DNA of 64,000 nt, from assembly GCA_965228975.1 (NCBI GenBank), contig OZ245851.1, positions 2,604,001 to 2,668,000 of the forward strand, written 5' to 3'. The position numbers were made by a program, and so were the translations under genes. The DNA is from JAJFJD01 sp965228975. Lineage in GTDB: Bacteria; Pseudomonadota; Alphaproteobacteria; UBA8366. The notes below the pieces were generated by a model that had not been told where the DNA came from, did no database searches, and was given only the letters and a program-made list of their open reading frames with translations. Positions 16,193-25,880 of the stretch are shown piece by piece; positions within the stretch are counted from its first letter, which is position 1, and every line of letters starts with the position of its first letter.

Positions 16193-17188
16193 CTACGGCA
16201 CCACATCGTCCAGGAAAGGGTCTTCCGTGTCGTTCGGATCCAGACCGAACAACGACCACGTTTCCATCATGTGATCCGGCAACGGCGCCGTTACCGTCAA
16301 ATCGCCCTTTCGCGACGGATGCGGCACCGTTAGGGACCGCGCATGCAGATGCAGCTTGCGCGACACCGGATGGCCCGTCACGAAGGCGTCCGCGCCGCCG
16401 TATTTTCCATCTCCCAAAATTGGGCATCCGATCGCCGCACAATGCACCCGCAACTGGTGCGTTCGGCCGGTCCAAGGCCACAGTGCGACCCAAGCAAGCC
16501 GGGTACCGATGCGCTCGATGACGCGGTATACGGTCGTGGCACGCTGTCCGTTAGCGCGGTCGACGACCATCCGCTCCCCCGCCGGACCGGGCAATTTCGC
16601 CAAGGGTAGGTCGATGCGGCCGGATTGACGCTCCGGCACCCCAACGGTAATCGCCCAATAGAGCTTTCGCGCGCTGCGGCTCCGGAAGGTCTTGCCCAGC
16701 GCCGCCGTCGCCGACCGCGACCGGCCGAGCAGCAGGACACCGCTGGTGTCCCGGTCCAGTCGGTGCACGAGCCGCGGCATCTCCGTCGCGTCGAATCGCA
16801 GCGCATCGAGCATGCCGTCGATGTGACGGTGCGTTCCGGTTCCGCCCTGTACCGCCAGACCGGGCGGTTTGTTGAGCGCTATCGCGTCCTTGTCCTTGTA
16901 AAGCACGAGCGACTGGATCAGGTCGGTGTCGGCCTTACTGACCGTGGGTTTAGGCTTCTTGGACGGCTTCTCGGTCCTTGCGGCCCCAAGCGGCGGCACC
17001 CGAACTTCCGCGCCGGCAGCAAGCCGTAACCCCGCCTTGGCCCGCCGGCCATCGACTCTGACCTGGCCCGTCCGCAGCAACTTTTGCAGGCGGCCGTGGC
17101 CCAATTCGGGAAAATGGATGCCGAACCACCGATCGAGGCGCAAATCGACTTCATCCTCGCCCACGACCCGTATCTCGACGCCGGTCAT
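16193..17188 (-). CDS. rluC: RluC/RluD-family 23S rRNA pseudouridine synthase
   Basis: A 331-residue RNA pseudouridine synthase. Residues 15-75 form an S4 RNA-binding domain (LRLDRWFGIHFPELGHGRLQKLLRTGQVRVDGRRA). The catalytic core has VHRLDRDTSGVLLLGRS near residue 140, with the essential Asp in LDRDTSG, and RTHQLRVHCAAIGCPILGDGKYGG near residue 240. RluC versus RluD assignment rests on general resemblance only. It overlaps crcB by 4 bp at its start. The 109 bp beyond its stop hold no gene. Confidence 0.9.
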   Translation of the reverse strand: MTGVEIRVVGEDEVDLRLDRWFGIHFPELGHGRLQKLLRTGQVRVDGRRAKAGLRLAAGAEVRVPPLGAARTEKPSKKPKPTVSKADTDLIQSLVLYKDKDAIALNKPPGLAVQGGTGTHRHIDGMLDALRFDATEMPRLVHRLDRDTSGVLLLGRSRSATAALGKTFRSRSARKLYWAITVGVPERQSGRIDLPLAKLPGPAGERMVVDRANGQRATTVYRVIERIGTRLAWVALWPWTGRTHQLRVHCAAIGCPILGDGKYGGADAFVTGHPVSRKLHLHARSLTVPHPSRKGDLTVTAPLPDHMMETWSLFGLDPNDTEDPFLDDVVP

Positions 17189-17565
17189 TGGATGACGGCG
17201 CGAACAACGGCAAGTCCTGCGAACAGGCCGCCGATCGATAATACGACCGATGCGATGACATAGCCGGCCGCGAGCCCCATTTGCCCGCGTTCATAGAGCA
17301 CGATCGTATCCAAGGAAAACGTGGAGAATGTCGTGAAGGCACCCAATATCCCGACTGCCAACATTGCCCGTACCGCCGAACCCGGCGACCACACCAACGC
17401 GGAAGTCTCGACAAGCACGCCCATCAGAAAAGACCCTAGGATGTTAACCGTCAGCGTCCCCCACGGAAAACCGAAGCCCATCAAGGCCGCGGCCTGAACG
17501 TTGACGAGATGCCGGGCCACCGCCCCGATCGCGCCGCCAACCGCGATTGCAAGTATCAGCTTCAC
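17185..17565 (-). CDS. crcB: CrcB/Fluc fluoride ion channel
   Basis: Exports fluoride across the inner membrane as a dual-topology dimer. The 126-residue protein has four hydrophobic segments and the family motifs GGAIGAVARH, GTLTVNILGSFLMG (residues about 36-49) and GILGAFTTFSTFSLDT with the channel phenylalanines. I chose GTG 17565 with GGAG ten bases upstream instead of TTG 17592, because the protein then starts directly at the first helix. No fluoride riboswitch can fit in the 22-bp gap to glnK, so expression probably follows the upstream transcript. Confidence 0.93.
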   Translation of the reverse strand: MKLILAIAVGGAIGAVARHLVNVQAAALMGFGFPWGTLTVNILGSFLMGVLVETSALVWSPGSAVRAMLAVGILGAFTTFSTFSLDTIVLYERGQMGLAAGYVIASVVLSIGGLFAGLAVVRAVIQ

Positions 17566-17614
17566 CGTGTCCGCTCCGGTTGTCGGCGGCAAGGAAGCCG
17601 CCGCCGATACTCCT

Positions 17615-17953
17615 TTACAGTGCGCTCACGCCGGTCTCGCCGGTCCGGATGCGCACAGCTTCGCCCAGATCCATGACAAAGATCTTGCCGTCGCCGATCT
17701 TGTCGGAATTCGCCGTCTCGCGGATCGTTTCAACGACCCGTTCGGTCAACTCATCGGCTACGGCAATTTCAAGTTTCACCTTCGGCACGAAGCTAACGGC
17801 GTATTCCGCACCGCGATAAATCTCCGTCTGTCCCTTCTGCCGACCGTACCCTTTGACCTCCGAAACGGTGAGACCTTCCACGCCGATCGCGCCAAGCGCC
17901 TCACGCACATCGTCTAGCTTAAATGGCTTAATGATCGCCACGACCATTTTCAT
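17615..17953 (-). CDS. glnK: P-II nitrogen regulatory protein GlnK
   Basis: Trimeric signal protein sensing 2-oxoglutarate and ATP/ADP. The 112-residue length and motifs are canonical: MKMVVAIIKPFKLDDVREAL at the start, the T-loop GQTEIYRGAEYAVSF with uridylylation Tyr51, and GKIFVMDLGEAVRIRTGE at the end. Its place just downstream of amtB in the same direction marks it as GlnK, which plugs AmtB when nitrogen is plentiful. Confidence 0.95.
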   Translation of the reverse strand: MKMVVAIIKPFKLDDVREALGAIGVEGLTVSEVKGYGRQKGQTEIYRGAEYAVSFVPKVKLEIAVADELTERVVETIRETANSDKIGDGKIFVMDLGEAVRIRTGETGVSAL

Positions 17954-18008
17954 GGCATTGCTTCCTTATCTGTTCGCACCGGTTGCCGCCCAAGGCCGGC
18001 AAAAGAGC

Positions 18009-19331
18009 TTAGAAATTGTATTCGCGTTCACCGTGCTCGCTGAGATCAAGCCCTTCGGTCTCGGCTTCGTCGCTGGCGCGCAATCCACCGATCGCGGACA
18101 CTACTTTGAGGATGATGAAACTGAAAACAGCGCTCCAAGCGACCACTGCGACCGTACCCAGCAACTGCACGCCAAATTGCTTCCCGGCGGTCATTCCGTC
18201 CGCTAAGCCAAGCCCGCCAAGCGCCGGAAGCGCAAAGGCAGCGACCAGAAGAATGCCCATGATGCCGCCAACACCATGCACGGCGAAGACATCCAATGAA
18301 TCGTCGATCTTGAGCTTGTGTTTGATCGTGGCGACCGCCCAGTAGCAGACGACGCCGGCCAACACCCCATAAACCAATGCGCCCGCCGGCCCCACGAATC
18401 CAGAAGCCGGCGTGATGGTTGCCAATCCGGCAACCATCCCGGTCACGATACCCACGAGGCTGGGCTTGCCGAACTTGACCCACTCGATGGTCATCCAGGT
18501 CAGGGAGGCCGTCGCGGCGGAAATATGCGTGACCAGCATCGCCATTCCGGCGCTGCCGTTCGCCGCAAGGGCACTGCCGGCGTTGAAGCCGTACCACCCG
18601 ACCCAGAGCATCGCGGCACCGATCATCGTTAGCGCGGGGCTGTGCGGCGGGCGCAACTCGTTCGGGAACCCTTTCCGGCTTCCCAGCATCTTCGCGATCA
18701 CGATAGCCGAAACACCGGCGGTCGCATGCACGACAAGTCCACCGGCGAAATCCAACACGCCGAGCCCGGCGAGCCAACCGCCGCCCCAAATCCAGTGCGC
18801 GACCGGCGCATAAACGAAGATCAGCCACAGACCGCTGAACAACAAGACCGGCAAGAATTTGATGCGCTCGGGATAGGCGCCCACGATCAGCGCAGGGGTA
18901 ATCACCGCAAATGTCATCTGGAACATGATGAAAACGGTCTCGGGGATATCGCCGGTCAGCGACTCCGTGCCGACACCGGCGAGGAACGCCTTGTCCAGAC
19001 CGCCGATCCATTGGTTCGCTGAACCTCCATCGCCGAAGGCCAGGCTATACACGATCACCAGCCATAGCACGGAAGCCAAGCAGGCGATCGCAAAACAGTG
19101 CATCAGTACCGACAGGATATTCTTGGCGCGAACCAAGCCGGCATAGAACAGGGCGAGGCCCGGCAACGTCATAAACAGAACCAAGGCCGTTGACGTCAAA
19201 ATCCAAGCAGTGTTCGCCCCGTCCATCTTCTCGGCTACCTGCGCCGCCGCTTCAGCGGGAACAAAACCCGCCAAGATCACTCCCAAGAGCAACGGAAAAC
19301 CGGTCACCGCGCCCTTCCCCAATTGTGACAT
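18009..19331 (-). CDS. amtB: Ammonium transporter AmtB
   Basis: A 440-residue ammonium channel with a cleavable-looking N-terminal hydrophobic segment ending AEAAAQ, followed by eleven predicted membrane helices. The pore signature is visible: the twin histidines in VVHATAG and VFAVHGVGG, and the recruitment-site stretch ALFYAGLVRAKNILSVLMHC. The cytoplasmic C-terminal tail (DLSEHGEREYNF) is the GlnK-interacting type. Co-transcribed with glnK, 55 bp downstream. Confidence 0.96.
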   Translation of the reverse strand: MSQLGKGAVTGFPLLLGVILAGFVPAEAAAQVAEKMDGANTAWILTSTALVLFMTLPGLALFYAGLVRAKNILSVLMHCFAIACLASVLWLVIVYSLAFGDGGSANQWIGGLDKAFLAGVGTESLTGDIPETVFIMFQMTFAVITPALIVGAYPERIKFLPVLLFSGLWLIFVYAPVAHWIWGGGWLAGLGVLDFAGGLVVHATAGVSAIVIAKMLGSRKGFPNELRPPHSPALTMIGAAMLWVGWYGFNAGSALAANGSAGMAMLVTHISAATASLTWMTIEWVKFGKPSLVGIVTGMVAGLATITPASGFVGPAGALVYGVLAGVVCYWAVATIKHKLKIDDSLDVFAVHGVGGIMGILLVAAFALPALGGLGLADGMTAGKQFGVQLLGTVAVVAWSAVFSFIILKVVSAIGGLRASDEAETEGLDLSEHGEREYNF

Positions 19332-19423
19332 TTCAAAAGTCCCCTAGTTGCTTTTCATTGTTGTTCTTCTTTGAAACAACATTTGCGGACAGATCGCCCG
19401 CTAAGCCTCACCGATCACGGCAT

Positions 19424-19453
19424 ATAATATCCCGCAACCGCTCTACTCGCCAA
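19424..19453 (-). promoter_or_regulatory. Candidate sigma-70 promoter of amtB-glnK
   Basis: Read leftward: TTGGCG, an 18-bp spacer and TATTAT, about 93 bp before the amtB start. I looked for a sigma-54 -24/-12 element (GG-N10-GC) expected for nitrogen control and did not see a convincing one in the 150-bp gap. Confidence 0.4.
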
Positions 19454-19481
19454 CGCTTGCCGATCGTTCGGGACAGCCAGC

Positions 19482-20537
19482 CTAGGTCGCCGACTGCCGA
19501 CCTTCCAGGATTGCCGGACCGGCCGGATCACCGTAGATCCGCCAATTCACCGTGTCCCCGGCAATCTCGAACACGGCGGTCGCCAGCGTGTAACCGCCAT
19601 CGCGTCCGCCGCGTGTCTTACGGCAGATCGGAAGGCCATCGCCTTCGCTATCGCCGAGAACGGCAAGCGGATCCCGGCCTGCCCCACCGTTGGCCAGGAG
19701 CCATTCCGCACGGTTCTGCCGATCGCGGGAAGACTCGGCGATTCGCTGATCGGTGTCTTTGAAACTCTCGAATACCAGATGGTTCGCATGCGCCCGCGGC
19801 ACCTCGACCGGAATGATCTCGCAACCGCTCGCCGGCGCCTCGACCGCCCAGAATGGGCCGGCGCACTGCCCAAGGTTGTGATGGAATCCGGCGGCCCGGT
19901 CCCGGCGCTCCAATATCGTGGCCGCGTCGGTCAAATTCCGGCACCCAAGGACGGCACGCGTTACCACATGCCGGCCAATTCCGACCTGATGGTCGCGCGG
20001 ACGGATGTTGTTGATCGTCTGCACCAGTCCGGCTTCGTTCACACCGAAGGTATGGCCGGGCAACAATCCCGGTACGCAGAAGCTGGTGAAGCCGGCCCGC
20101 CCATCGTCCGGTCGCACCGTCGCGACAAAACAATAGCCGTCGAAGGCCGGGGAATCGTCTTCATTATGCCCGATCACCGCCGGCAACCCGGCGGCCTCGT
20201 CGGCCGGGATCATGACATCGGTGCACCCCTGCTCGCCCATGATCTCGGCGCTGTTCGGCAGATCGCCCCGACAATTCCACAACAACACATCCTGGAAGTC
20301 AGCCTCCGCCCCGGCTGCGATGCCCTCCATCTCGCGCATCAGGTCGGGAAACGCTTCGCGGGAGACGGCTTCTATCGCCGCCAGCCGGTCGCTATCCCGC
20401 CAGGGCTGCAACGCCTCGAACCGATCCAGGTTAAGAACGACATCGCGGAACGCCGCACCACCCTGTTTGCCGAGCGCAACGCCCACGGCATAGGGGTCGC
20501 CGTCCACCGAAATATGTTCCAGTTTCATGTCACTCAC
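19482..20537 (-). CDS. C45-family autoproteolytic acyltransferase/hydrolase
   Basis: A 351-residue Ntn-hydrolase of the peptidase C45 (acyl-CoA:6-aminopenicillanate acyltransferase-like) family. These precursors cut themselves before a cysteine that becomes the N-terminal nucleophile; here GEQGCTDV places it at Cys105. LPAVIGHNEDD and FCVPGLLPGHTFGVNEAGLVQTINNI follow, as in other members. The substrate is unknown; bacterial relatives hydrolyse or transfer acyl groups on small amides. A GTG start at 20537 overlaps the rarA stop (GTGA); an ATG at 20528 is equally possible. Confidence 0.8.
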   Translation of the reverse strand: MSDMKLEHISVDGDPYAVGVALGKQGGAAFRDVVLNLDRFEALQPWRDSDRLAAIEAVSREAFPDLMREMEGIAAGAEADFQDVLLWNCRGDLPNSAEIMGEQGCTDVMIPADEAAGLPAVIGHNEDDSPAFDGYCFVATVRPDDGRAGFTSFCVPGLLPGHTFGVNEAGLVQTINNIRPRDHQVGIGRHVVTRAVLGCRNLTDAATILERRDRAAGFHHNLGQCAGPFWAVEAPASGCEIIPVEVPRAHANHLVFESFKDTDQRIAESSRDRQNRAEWLLANGGAGRDPLAVLGDSEGDGLPICRKTRGGRDGGYTLATAVFEIAGDTVNWRIYGDPAGPAILEGRQSAT

Positions 20538-21850
20538 TCGTCATTTTCATCCTGCCGCCCGGATCGCAGCCGGTCCCAATAGGCAAGCCGCTTTCGGATC
20601 TCGCGTTCGAAGCCGCGGTCGACCGGCACATAGAACGCCTCACGCGGCATATCGTCCGGAAAATAGTCTTGGCCCGAAAACCCATCCTCGGTGTCATGAT
20701 CGTATTGATACCCGGCGCCATACCCCAGATCCTTCATCAGGTTGGTCGGCGCGTTCAGAATATGCTTGGGCGGGCTCAACGAACCGGTCTCCTTCGCCGA
20801 CCGTGACGCAGCCCCAAAGGCGCGGTATGCCGCATTCGACTTGGGCGCACTGCCCAGGTAAATCACGGCCTGCGCGATCGCCAATTCGCCCTCGGGCGAG
20901 CCGAGCCGTTCGTAGGTTTCCCACGCGGTCAGCGCCTGAACGGCTGCCTCCGGATCGGCCAGGCCAATGTCCTCATACGCGAACCGCAGAAGCCGCCGCG
21001 CGATATACCGGGGTTCTTCTCCACCCGCCAACATCCGCGCAAGCCAATACAGCCCGGCGTCGGTATCGGAGCCGCGCAGCGACTTATGCAACGCGCTGAT
21101 CAGGTTGTAATGGCTGTCTTGTCCCTTGTCGTAGACCGGTGCGCGCCGCTGCACGGTGTCTGCCAACCGCGCCCGGTCGAGGATGTCGTCTCCCGGCAAA
21201 CGGAACAATTCCTCGCACAGGTTCAGCAGAAACCGCCCGTCGCCGTCGGCCATCGCAATGAGGCTCTCCCGGGCCTCAGCGTCCAGCGGAAGGGGCCGTT
21301 CTTCGACCGCCTCGGCACGCTCCAGCAACGTTTCCAGCGCGTCACGGTCCAAGCGATGTAGAACGAACACTTGGCAGCGCGACAGCAAGGCGGCATTCAA
21401 CTCGAAACTGGGATTTTCCGTCGTCGCGCCGACCAGAACGACGGTTCCGTCTTCGACATAAGGGAGGAATCCGTCCTGCTGGGATCGGTTGAACCGGTGG
21501 ATTTCATCCACGAAGAGCAACGTGGCCTCGCCCGCGACCCGGCGCTGCTTAGCGCGTTCGAAGACTTTGCGAAGATCGGCAACGCCGGAAAAAACCGCCG
21601 ACAATGGCTCGAAGGCCAGCTTGACCTCGTCGGCCAGCAACTGCGCGATCGTCGTCTTGCCGCAGCCGGGAGGTCCCCAAAGGACCATCGACGCGAGCGC
21701 GCCGGAATCCAGCATCCGCCGCAGCGCCCCTTCCGGCCCCAACAAGTGATCCTGTCCGACCACCTCCCCCAGTGTCGACGGCCGAAGCCGCGCGGCAAGC
21801 GGGCTTGGCGCAGAACTTTCAAACAGACCTTGTTGTGCCGGTCCGCTCAA
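20534..21850 (-). CDS. rarA: Replication-associated recombination protein A (RarA/MgsA)
   Basis: AAA+ ATPase related to clamp loaders and RuvB that acts at stalled replication forks. The 438-residue protein has RPSTLGEVVGQDHLLG at the front, Walker A GPPGCGKTT near residue 60, Walker B LLFVDEIHRF with the QQDGFLPYVEDG sensor loop, VGATTENPSFELNAALLSR, and the C-terminal MgsA domain (GSDTDAGLYWLARMLAGGEEPRYIARRL). The start is TTG 21850, preceded by a weak GAGAG. The 12-bp gap after degP suggests co-transcription. Confidence 0.95.
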   Translation of the reverse strand: MSGPAQQGLFESSAPSPLAARLRPSTLGEVVGQDHLLGPEGALRRMLDSGALASMVLWGPPGCGKTTIAQLLADEVKLAFEPLSAVFSGVADLRKVFERAKQRRVAGEATLLFVDEIHRFNRSQQDGFLPYVEDGTVVLVGATTENPSFELNAALLSRCQVFVLHRLDRDALETLLERAEAVEERPLPLDAEARESLIAMADGDGRFLLNLCEELFRLPGDDILDRARLADTVQRRAPVYDKGQDSHYNLISALHKSLRGSDTDAGLYWLARMLAGGEEPRYIARRLLRFAYEDIGLADPEAAVQALTAWETYERLGSPEGELAIAQAVIYLGSAPKSNAAYRAFGAASRSAKETGSLSPPKHILNAPTNLMKDLGYGAGYQYDHDTEDGFSGQDYFPDDMPREAFYVPVDRGFEREIRKRLAYWDRLRSGRQDENDE

Positions 21851-21862
21851 TCTCTTTACTCT

Positions 21863-23287
21863 CTATCCGACTTCTACCCTAAGTGTTCGGCGGCCGCGTC
21901 GAATCTCCAGTCGCCACCGGTTCGACCCACCGGCGGTCGCGCGTTCGACATCGTCAACCAACCTAATCTCCTCCCCGTTCACGGTGAGGATGATATCGCC
22001 CTTGCGCAGCCCGATCCGCGACGCCCAGGAGCCGCGGGCAACATTCACGACCAAAACCCCCTCCGCCGAGTCATCCAATCCGATCTCCCCCGCAACGGCC
22101 GGCGAGAGATTCACGACATGGGCACCGGACAAAGGATGTTTGCCCCGCAATTTGGTCAAATCGCGCGGCGGATCTTCCGGCGGAGCCTGCAACTCGAACG
22201 GCAAACGTCGAATCTTTCCCTTGCGCTGAACGGAGAACTTCACCCGTTCGCCGATCTCCCGGGTGGCCAACCGGAACCGCATTCCTTGGACGTCGTCGAC
22301 CGGCTTGTCATTGATTGCCACGATTATATCGCCGCGCCGGATGCCCGCACGGGCGGCGGGTCCTTTGCGTGTAACGGATTCGACGAGGACTCCGCCGGGC
22401 CGTGAAAGCCCCATCGCCGACGCGATATCGGCGGTCACCTCGCGGGCACGCATCGAAAGCCAGGGACGGACCAGGGGTTTGCCGCTGATCGCACTTCGGA
22501 CGATTGTCCGGACCATGTTGCTCGGCACCGCGAACCCGATCCCGACGGACCCGCCGCTCCGCGAGTAAATCGCCGTGTTGATGCCGATGAGTCGTCCGTT
22601 CATCGAGACCAGCGCGCCGCCGGAATTGCCCGGATTGATCGCGGCATCGGTCTGAATGAAGGAGCGAAAGTCGGTAATGCCGACGGACGTGCGCGCCAGG
22701 CCCGATACGATCCCGGAACTCACCGTCTGCCCCAAGCCGAACGGGTTGCCGATGGCCAACACCAAGTCGCCGACCTCCAAGGCATCCGCATCGCCGAAAC
22801 TGACCGACGGCAACGCCTCGCCTTTCATCGCAACACGTAAGACGGCGATATCCGTCTGCTCGTCGGTGACAAGGACCTTCGCGTCGAACTCGCGCCGATC
22901 ACTCAAGACGACAGTGATGCTGTCCGCGCCCTTGATAACGTGATGGTTGGTGACGACCACGCCATCGCTGCGGACGATAACGCCCGAGCCGAGGGAGTTC
23001 TCCATGCGCTGCCGGCTGCCCCCGAAGGGTGAACTCTCACCGAAGAAGCGCCGGAAGAACGGATCGTCGAAAAACGGAGACGCCGGGCGCTGCTGAACCA
23101 CGCGCTTGGTATAGATGTTCACGACCGCGGGCCCGACCTTCCGAACGATCGGCGCAAAACTCAGTTGGATCTCAGCGTCGCCAGACGGGACCGTCCGTTT
23201 CTGCGCCAACGCGACGCCAGCGCCGGAAGCGGTCAACGGAAGAGCAATCACGGCAACCGCGATAATGAACCTAACCATGGAAGGCAT
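21863..23287 (-). CDS. degP: DegP/HtrA-type periplasmic serine endoprotease
   Basis: A 474-residue envelope protease/chaperone. An N-terminal signal peptide (hydrophobic residues 6-20, likely cut after ALAQ) sends it to the periplasm. The trypsin-like domain has the catalytic triad His116 (TNHHVI), Asp146 (TDIAVL) and Ser222 (GNSGGALV). Two PDZ domains follow, near residues 265-360 and 380-470. The ATG at 23287 has GGAGGAG five bases upstream. It lies downstream of rplQ but behind a terminator, so it likely has its own promoter in the 97-bp gap. Confidence 0.94.
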   Translation of the reverse strand: MPSMVRFIIAVAVIALPLTASGAGVALAQKRTVPSGDAEIQLSFAPIVRKVGPAVVNIYTKRVVQQRPASPFFDDPFFRRFFGESSPFGGSRQRMENSLGSGVIVRSDGVVVTNHHVIKGADSITVVLSDRREFDAKVLVTDEQTDIAVLRVAMKGEALPSVSFGDADALEVGDLVLAIGNPFGLGQTVSSGIVSGLARTSVGITDFRSFIQTDAAINPGNSGGALVSMNGRLIGINTAIYSRSGGSVGIGFAVPSNMVRTIVRSAISGKPLVRPWLSMRAREVTADIASAMGLSRPGGVLVESVTRKGPAARAGIRRGDIIVAINDKPVDDVQGMRFRLATREIGERVKFSVQRKGKIRRLPFELQAPPEDPPRDLTKLRGKHPLSGAHVVNLSPAVAGEIGLDDSAEGVLVVNVARGSWASRIGLRKGDIILTVNGEEIRLVDDVERATAGGSNRWRLEIRRGRRTLRVEVG

Positions 23288-23326
23288 GTACTCCTCCGGG
23301 TTTCGTCAGGCAACCACCGATAACAC

Positions 23327-23354
23327 AAAAAGGGGCCGGCCCCGCGGCCGCCCC
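23327..23354 (-). terminator. Intrinsic terminator of the alpha operon (after rplQ)
   Basis: Read leftward, GGGGCGGCC pairs with GGCCGGCCCC through one bulged G, with loop GCGG, followed by TTTTTGTG. It marks the end of the long ribosomal protein transcript about 30 bp past the rplQ stop. Confidence 0.75.
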
Positions 23355-23384
23355 CCATTTGAATCGGTATGCGCCAAGGACAGC

Positions 23385-23813
23385 CTAGGCAGCGGCGGTC
23401 TCTTCCAGATCCTCTTCGACTTCGACCGGTCCGGAATCGAGGCCTTTTGCATCCTCATCCCGGTCGACGAATTCGATCATGGCCATCGGCGCGGCATCGC
23501 CATAGCGGAAACCCGCCTTGATGATGCGGATATATCCGCCATTACGGTCCTGATACCGTGGTCCGAGCGTCTCGAACAGTTTTGCCGTCGTCGCATCGTC
23601 GCGAAGCATCGCAAAGGCCCGGCGGCGGTCATGCAGCTTGCCGCGCTTACCCAACGTGACGAGTTTCTCCACGATCGGACGTAGCTCTTTCGCCTTGGGC
23701 AAGGTCGTTTTGATCTGCTCATGCTTGATGAGTGCAGCGGCCATGTTCGAGAACATCGCTTTTCGGTGCTGACTCTTCCGGTTGAGCTTTCGCCCACTCA
23801 TTCTGTGGCGCAT
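23385..23813 (-). CDS. rplQ: 50S ribosomal protein L17
   Basis: A 142-residue L17 with the typical opening MRHRMSGRKLNRKSQHRKAM and KEQIKT-like region HEQIKTTLPKAKELRPIVEKLVTLGK. The C-terminus ends in an acidic tail (EVEEDLEETAAA) beyond the conserved core, as in many alphaproteobacterial L17s. Last gene of the alpha operon, directly after rpoA. Confidence 0.97.
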   Translation of the reverse strand: MRHRMSGRKLNRKSQHRKAMFSNMAAALIKHEQIKTTLPKAKELRPIVEKLVTLGKRGKLHDRRRAFAMLRDDATTAKLFETLGPRYQDRNGGYIRIIKAGFRYGDAAPMAMIEFVDRDEDAKGLDSGPVEVEEDLEETAAA

Positions 23814-23850
23814 TGTCCGCCGCTCCTCGAGTTCTGTCGTTTAACCGTCT

Positions 23851-24867
23851 TTAGAACGGCTCTTCCAACCGCCGTGCCAGGTCTTCGATGTTATCCGGCG
23901 GCCAGTTGCTGATCTCCATGCCGAGATGCAATCCCATCTGCGACAAGACTTCCTTGATCTCGTTCAACGATTTGCGTCCGAAGTTCGGTGTCCGGAGCAT
24001 TTCAGCTTCGGATTTCTGAACCAGATCGCCGATGTAGACGATGTTGTCGTTCTTCAGGCAGTTGGCCGAGCGGACGGAAAGCTCCAACTCGTCGACCTTG
24101 CGCAGCAGGTTCTTGTTGAACGGCAGATCCGTCGCCTGTTCCTGCTCGACACGCTGCTGCGGCTCTTCGAAATTGATGAAGAGCTGTAGCTGATCCTGCA
24201 GAATGCGGGCAGCGAGCGCCACGGCGTCTTCCGGCGTCACGGTGCCGTTGGTCTCCAGCGTCATGGAAAGCTTGTCATAGTCGGTGACCTGGCCGACACG
24301 CGTGTTCTCGACCTTGTAGGAGCACTTGCGGACCGGACTGAACACCGAGTCGACCGGGATCAGCCCGATCGGCGCGTCGGCCGGCCGGTTCAAGGACGCG
24401 GCGACATAGCCCTTTCCGGTATCGACCGTCAGTTCCATGTTGATGCTGGCGCCCTTGTCCAACGTGCAGATGACGAGGTTGGGGTTCATGACTTCGATGT
24501 CGTGACCGGTCTCGATCTGCGCCGCCGTGACCTCGCCCGGCCCCTTTGCCGTCAAGGCCATCCGCTTCGGCCCTTCGCTGTGCATACGCAGCGCGAGCGA
24601 CTTGATGTTCAAAACGATATCCGTCACGTCCTCCTGCACACCCTGGATGGACGAAAACTCGTGCAGAACGCCCTCGATCTGGATCGACGTCACCGCCGCA
24701 CCCTGCAGGGACGACAGTAGGATACGCCGGATGGCGTTGCCCAGCGTCAGGCCGAAACCGCGCTCCAACGGTTCCGCAACGACGGTTGCGGTGCGCGACG
24801 AATCGGCCCCCGGCTCGATATTAAGCTTGTTTGGCTTGATCAATGCTTGCCAGTTCTTCTGGATCAC
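23851..24867 (-). CDS. rpoA: RNA polymerase subunit alpha
   Basis: A 338-residue alpha subunit. The N-terminal assembly domain includes RTATVVAEPLERGFGLTLGNAIRRILLSSLQG, and the C-terminal helix-hairpin-helix domain includes LELSVRSANCLKNDNIVYIGDLVQ and FGRKSLNEIKEVL, which contacts UP elements and activators. It lies 86 bp after rpsK and 37 bp before rplQ. Confidence 0.98.
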   Translation of the reverse strand: MIQKNWQALIKPNKLNIEPGADSSRTATVVAEPLERGFGLTLGNAIRRILLSSLQGAAVTSIQIEGVLHEFSSIQGVQEDVTDIVLNIKSLALRMHSEGPKRMALTAKGPGEVTAAQIETGHDIEVMNPNLVICTLDKGASINMELTVDTGKGYVAASLNRPADAPIGLIPVDSVFSPVRKCSYKVENTRVGQVTDYDKLSMTLETNGTVTPEDAVALAARILQDQLQLFINFEEPQQRVEQEQATDLPFNKNLLRKVDELELSVRSANCLKNDNIVYIGDLVQKSEAEMLRTPNFGRKSLNEIKEVLSQMGLHLGMEISNWPPDNIEDLARRLEEPF

Positions 24868-24953
24868 CGTTGCGACCTCGCTCTCTCAAAAACCGCGCTG
24901 CTCTCGGGCAGCGGCGTTGTTCCGTAAATCCGGTCCGTCGTTCGAACGGCGGA

Positions 24954-25346
24954 TCAAACCCGCCGACGTTTCGGCGGGCGGCACCCGTTGTGGGGAATCG
25001 GCGTCACATCCCGGATGGCGGTGATGGTAAATCCAACCGCCTGCAATGCCCGAAGCGCCGACTCGCGCCCTGACCCGGGTCCCTTTACGCAGACTTCCAG
25101 CGTCTTCATGCCGTGTTCCTGCGCCTTCTTGCCGGCATCTTCCGCGGCGACCTGCGCCGCATAGGGAGTCGATTTCCGGCTCCCCTTGAACCCCATGCCC
25201 CCAGCCGACGACCAGGCGATCGCGTTGCCTTGCGCATCGGTGATGGTAATCATGGTGTTATTGAACGACGCATTCACATGCGCGACGCCCGACGTGATGT
25301 TTTTCCGCTCGCGCCGACGTACGCGCGCTGTCGCTGCCTTAGCCAT
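24954..25346 (-). CDS. rpsK: 30S ribosomal protein S11
   Basis: A 130-residue S11 with NITSGVAHVNASFNNTMITITD, the GMGFKGSRKSTPYAAQ platform stretch and the C-terminal DVTPIPHNGCRPPKRRRV. It follows rpsM by 12 bp. Confidence 0.98.
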   Translation of the reverse strand: MAKAATARVRRRERKNITSGVAHVNASFNNTMITITDAQGNAIAWSSAGGMGFKGSRKSTPYAAQVAAEDAGKKAQEHGMKTLEVCVKGPGSGRESALRALQAVGFTITAIRDVTPIPHNGCRPPKRRRV

Positions 25347-25358
25347 CCGTGCCGCTCC

Positions 25359-25733
<375 letters not shown>

Positions 25734-25880
25734 GCCGAGTACTCCTTATCAGACACTACGATAGGCAAATCGCCGCGAACCGGCTCGATTACGCCGACCG
25801 TGCACGTAGTTGCCAGGATGTTTCGGTTTGCCGGGACAACCCCGACGCCGGAAACCACCAATTCAGCCCCGGGGCCGCGG

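Noticed and set aside
17566..17614. Fluoride riboswitch before crcB
   Set aside because: The gap to glnK is too short and has no such fold.
19332..19481. Sigma-54 (NtrC-dependent) promoter for amtB
   Set aside because: No GG-N10-GC pair in a convincing context; a TTGG-TTGC pair present has the wrong spacing.
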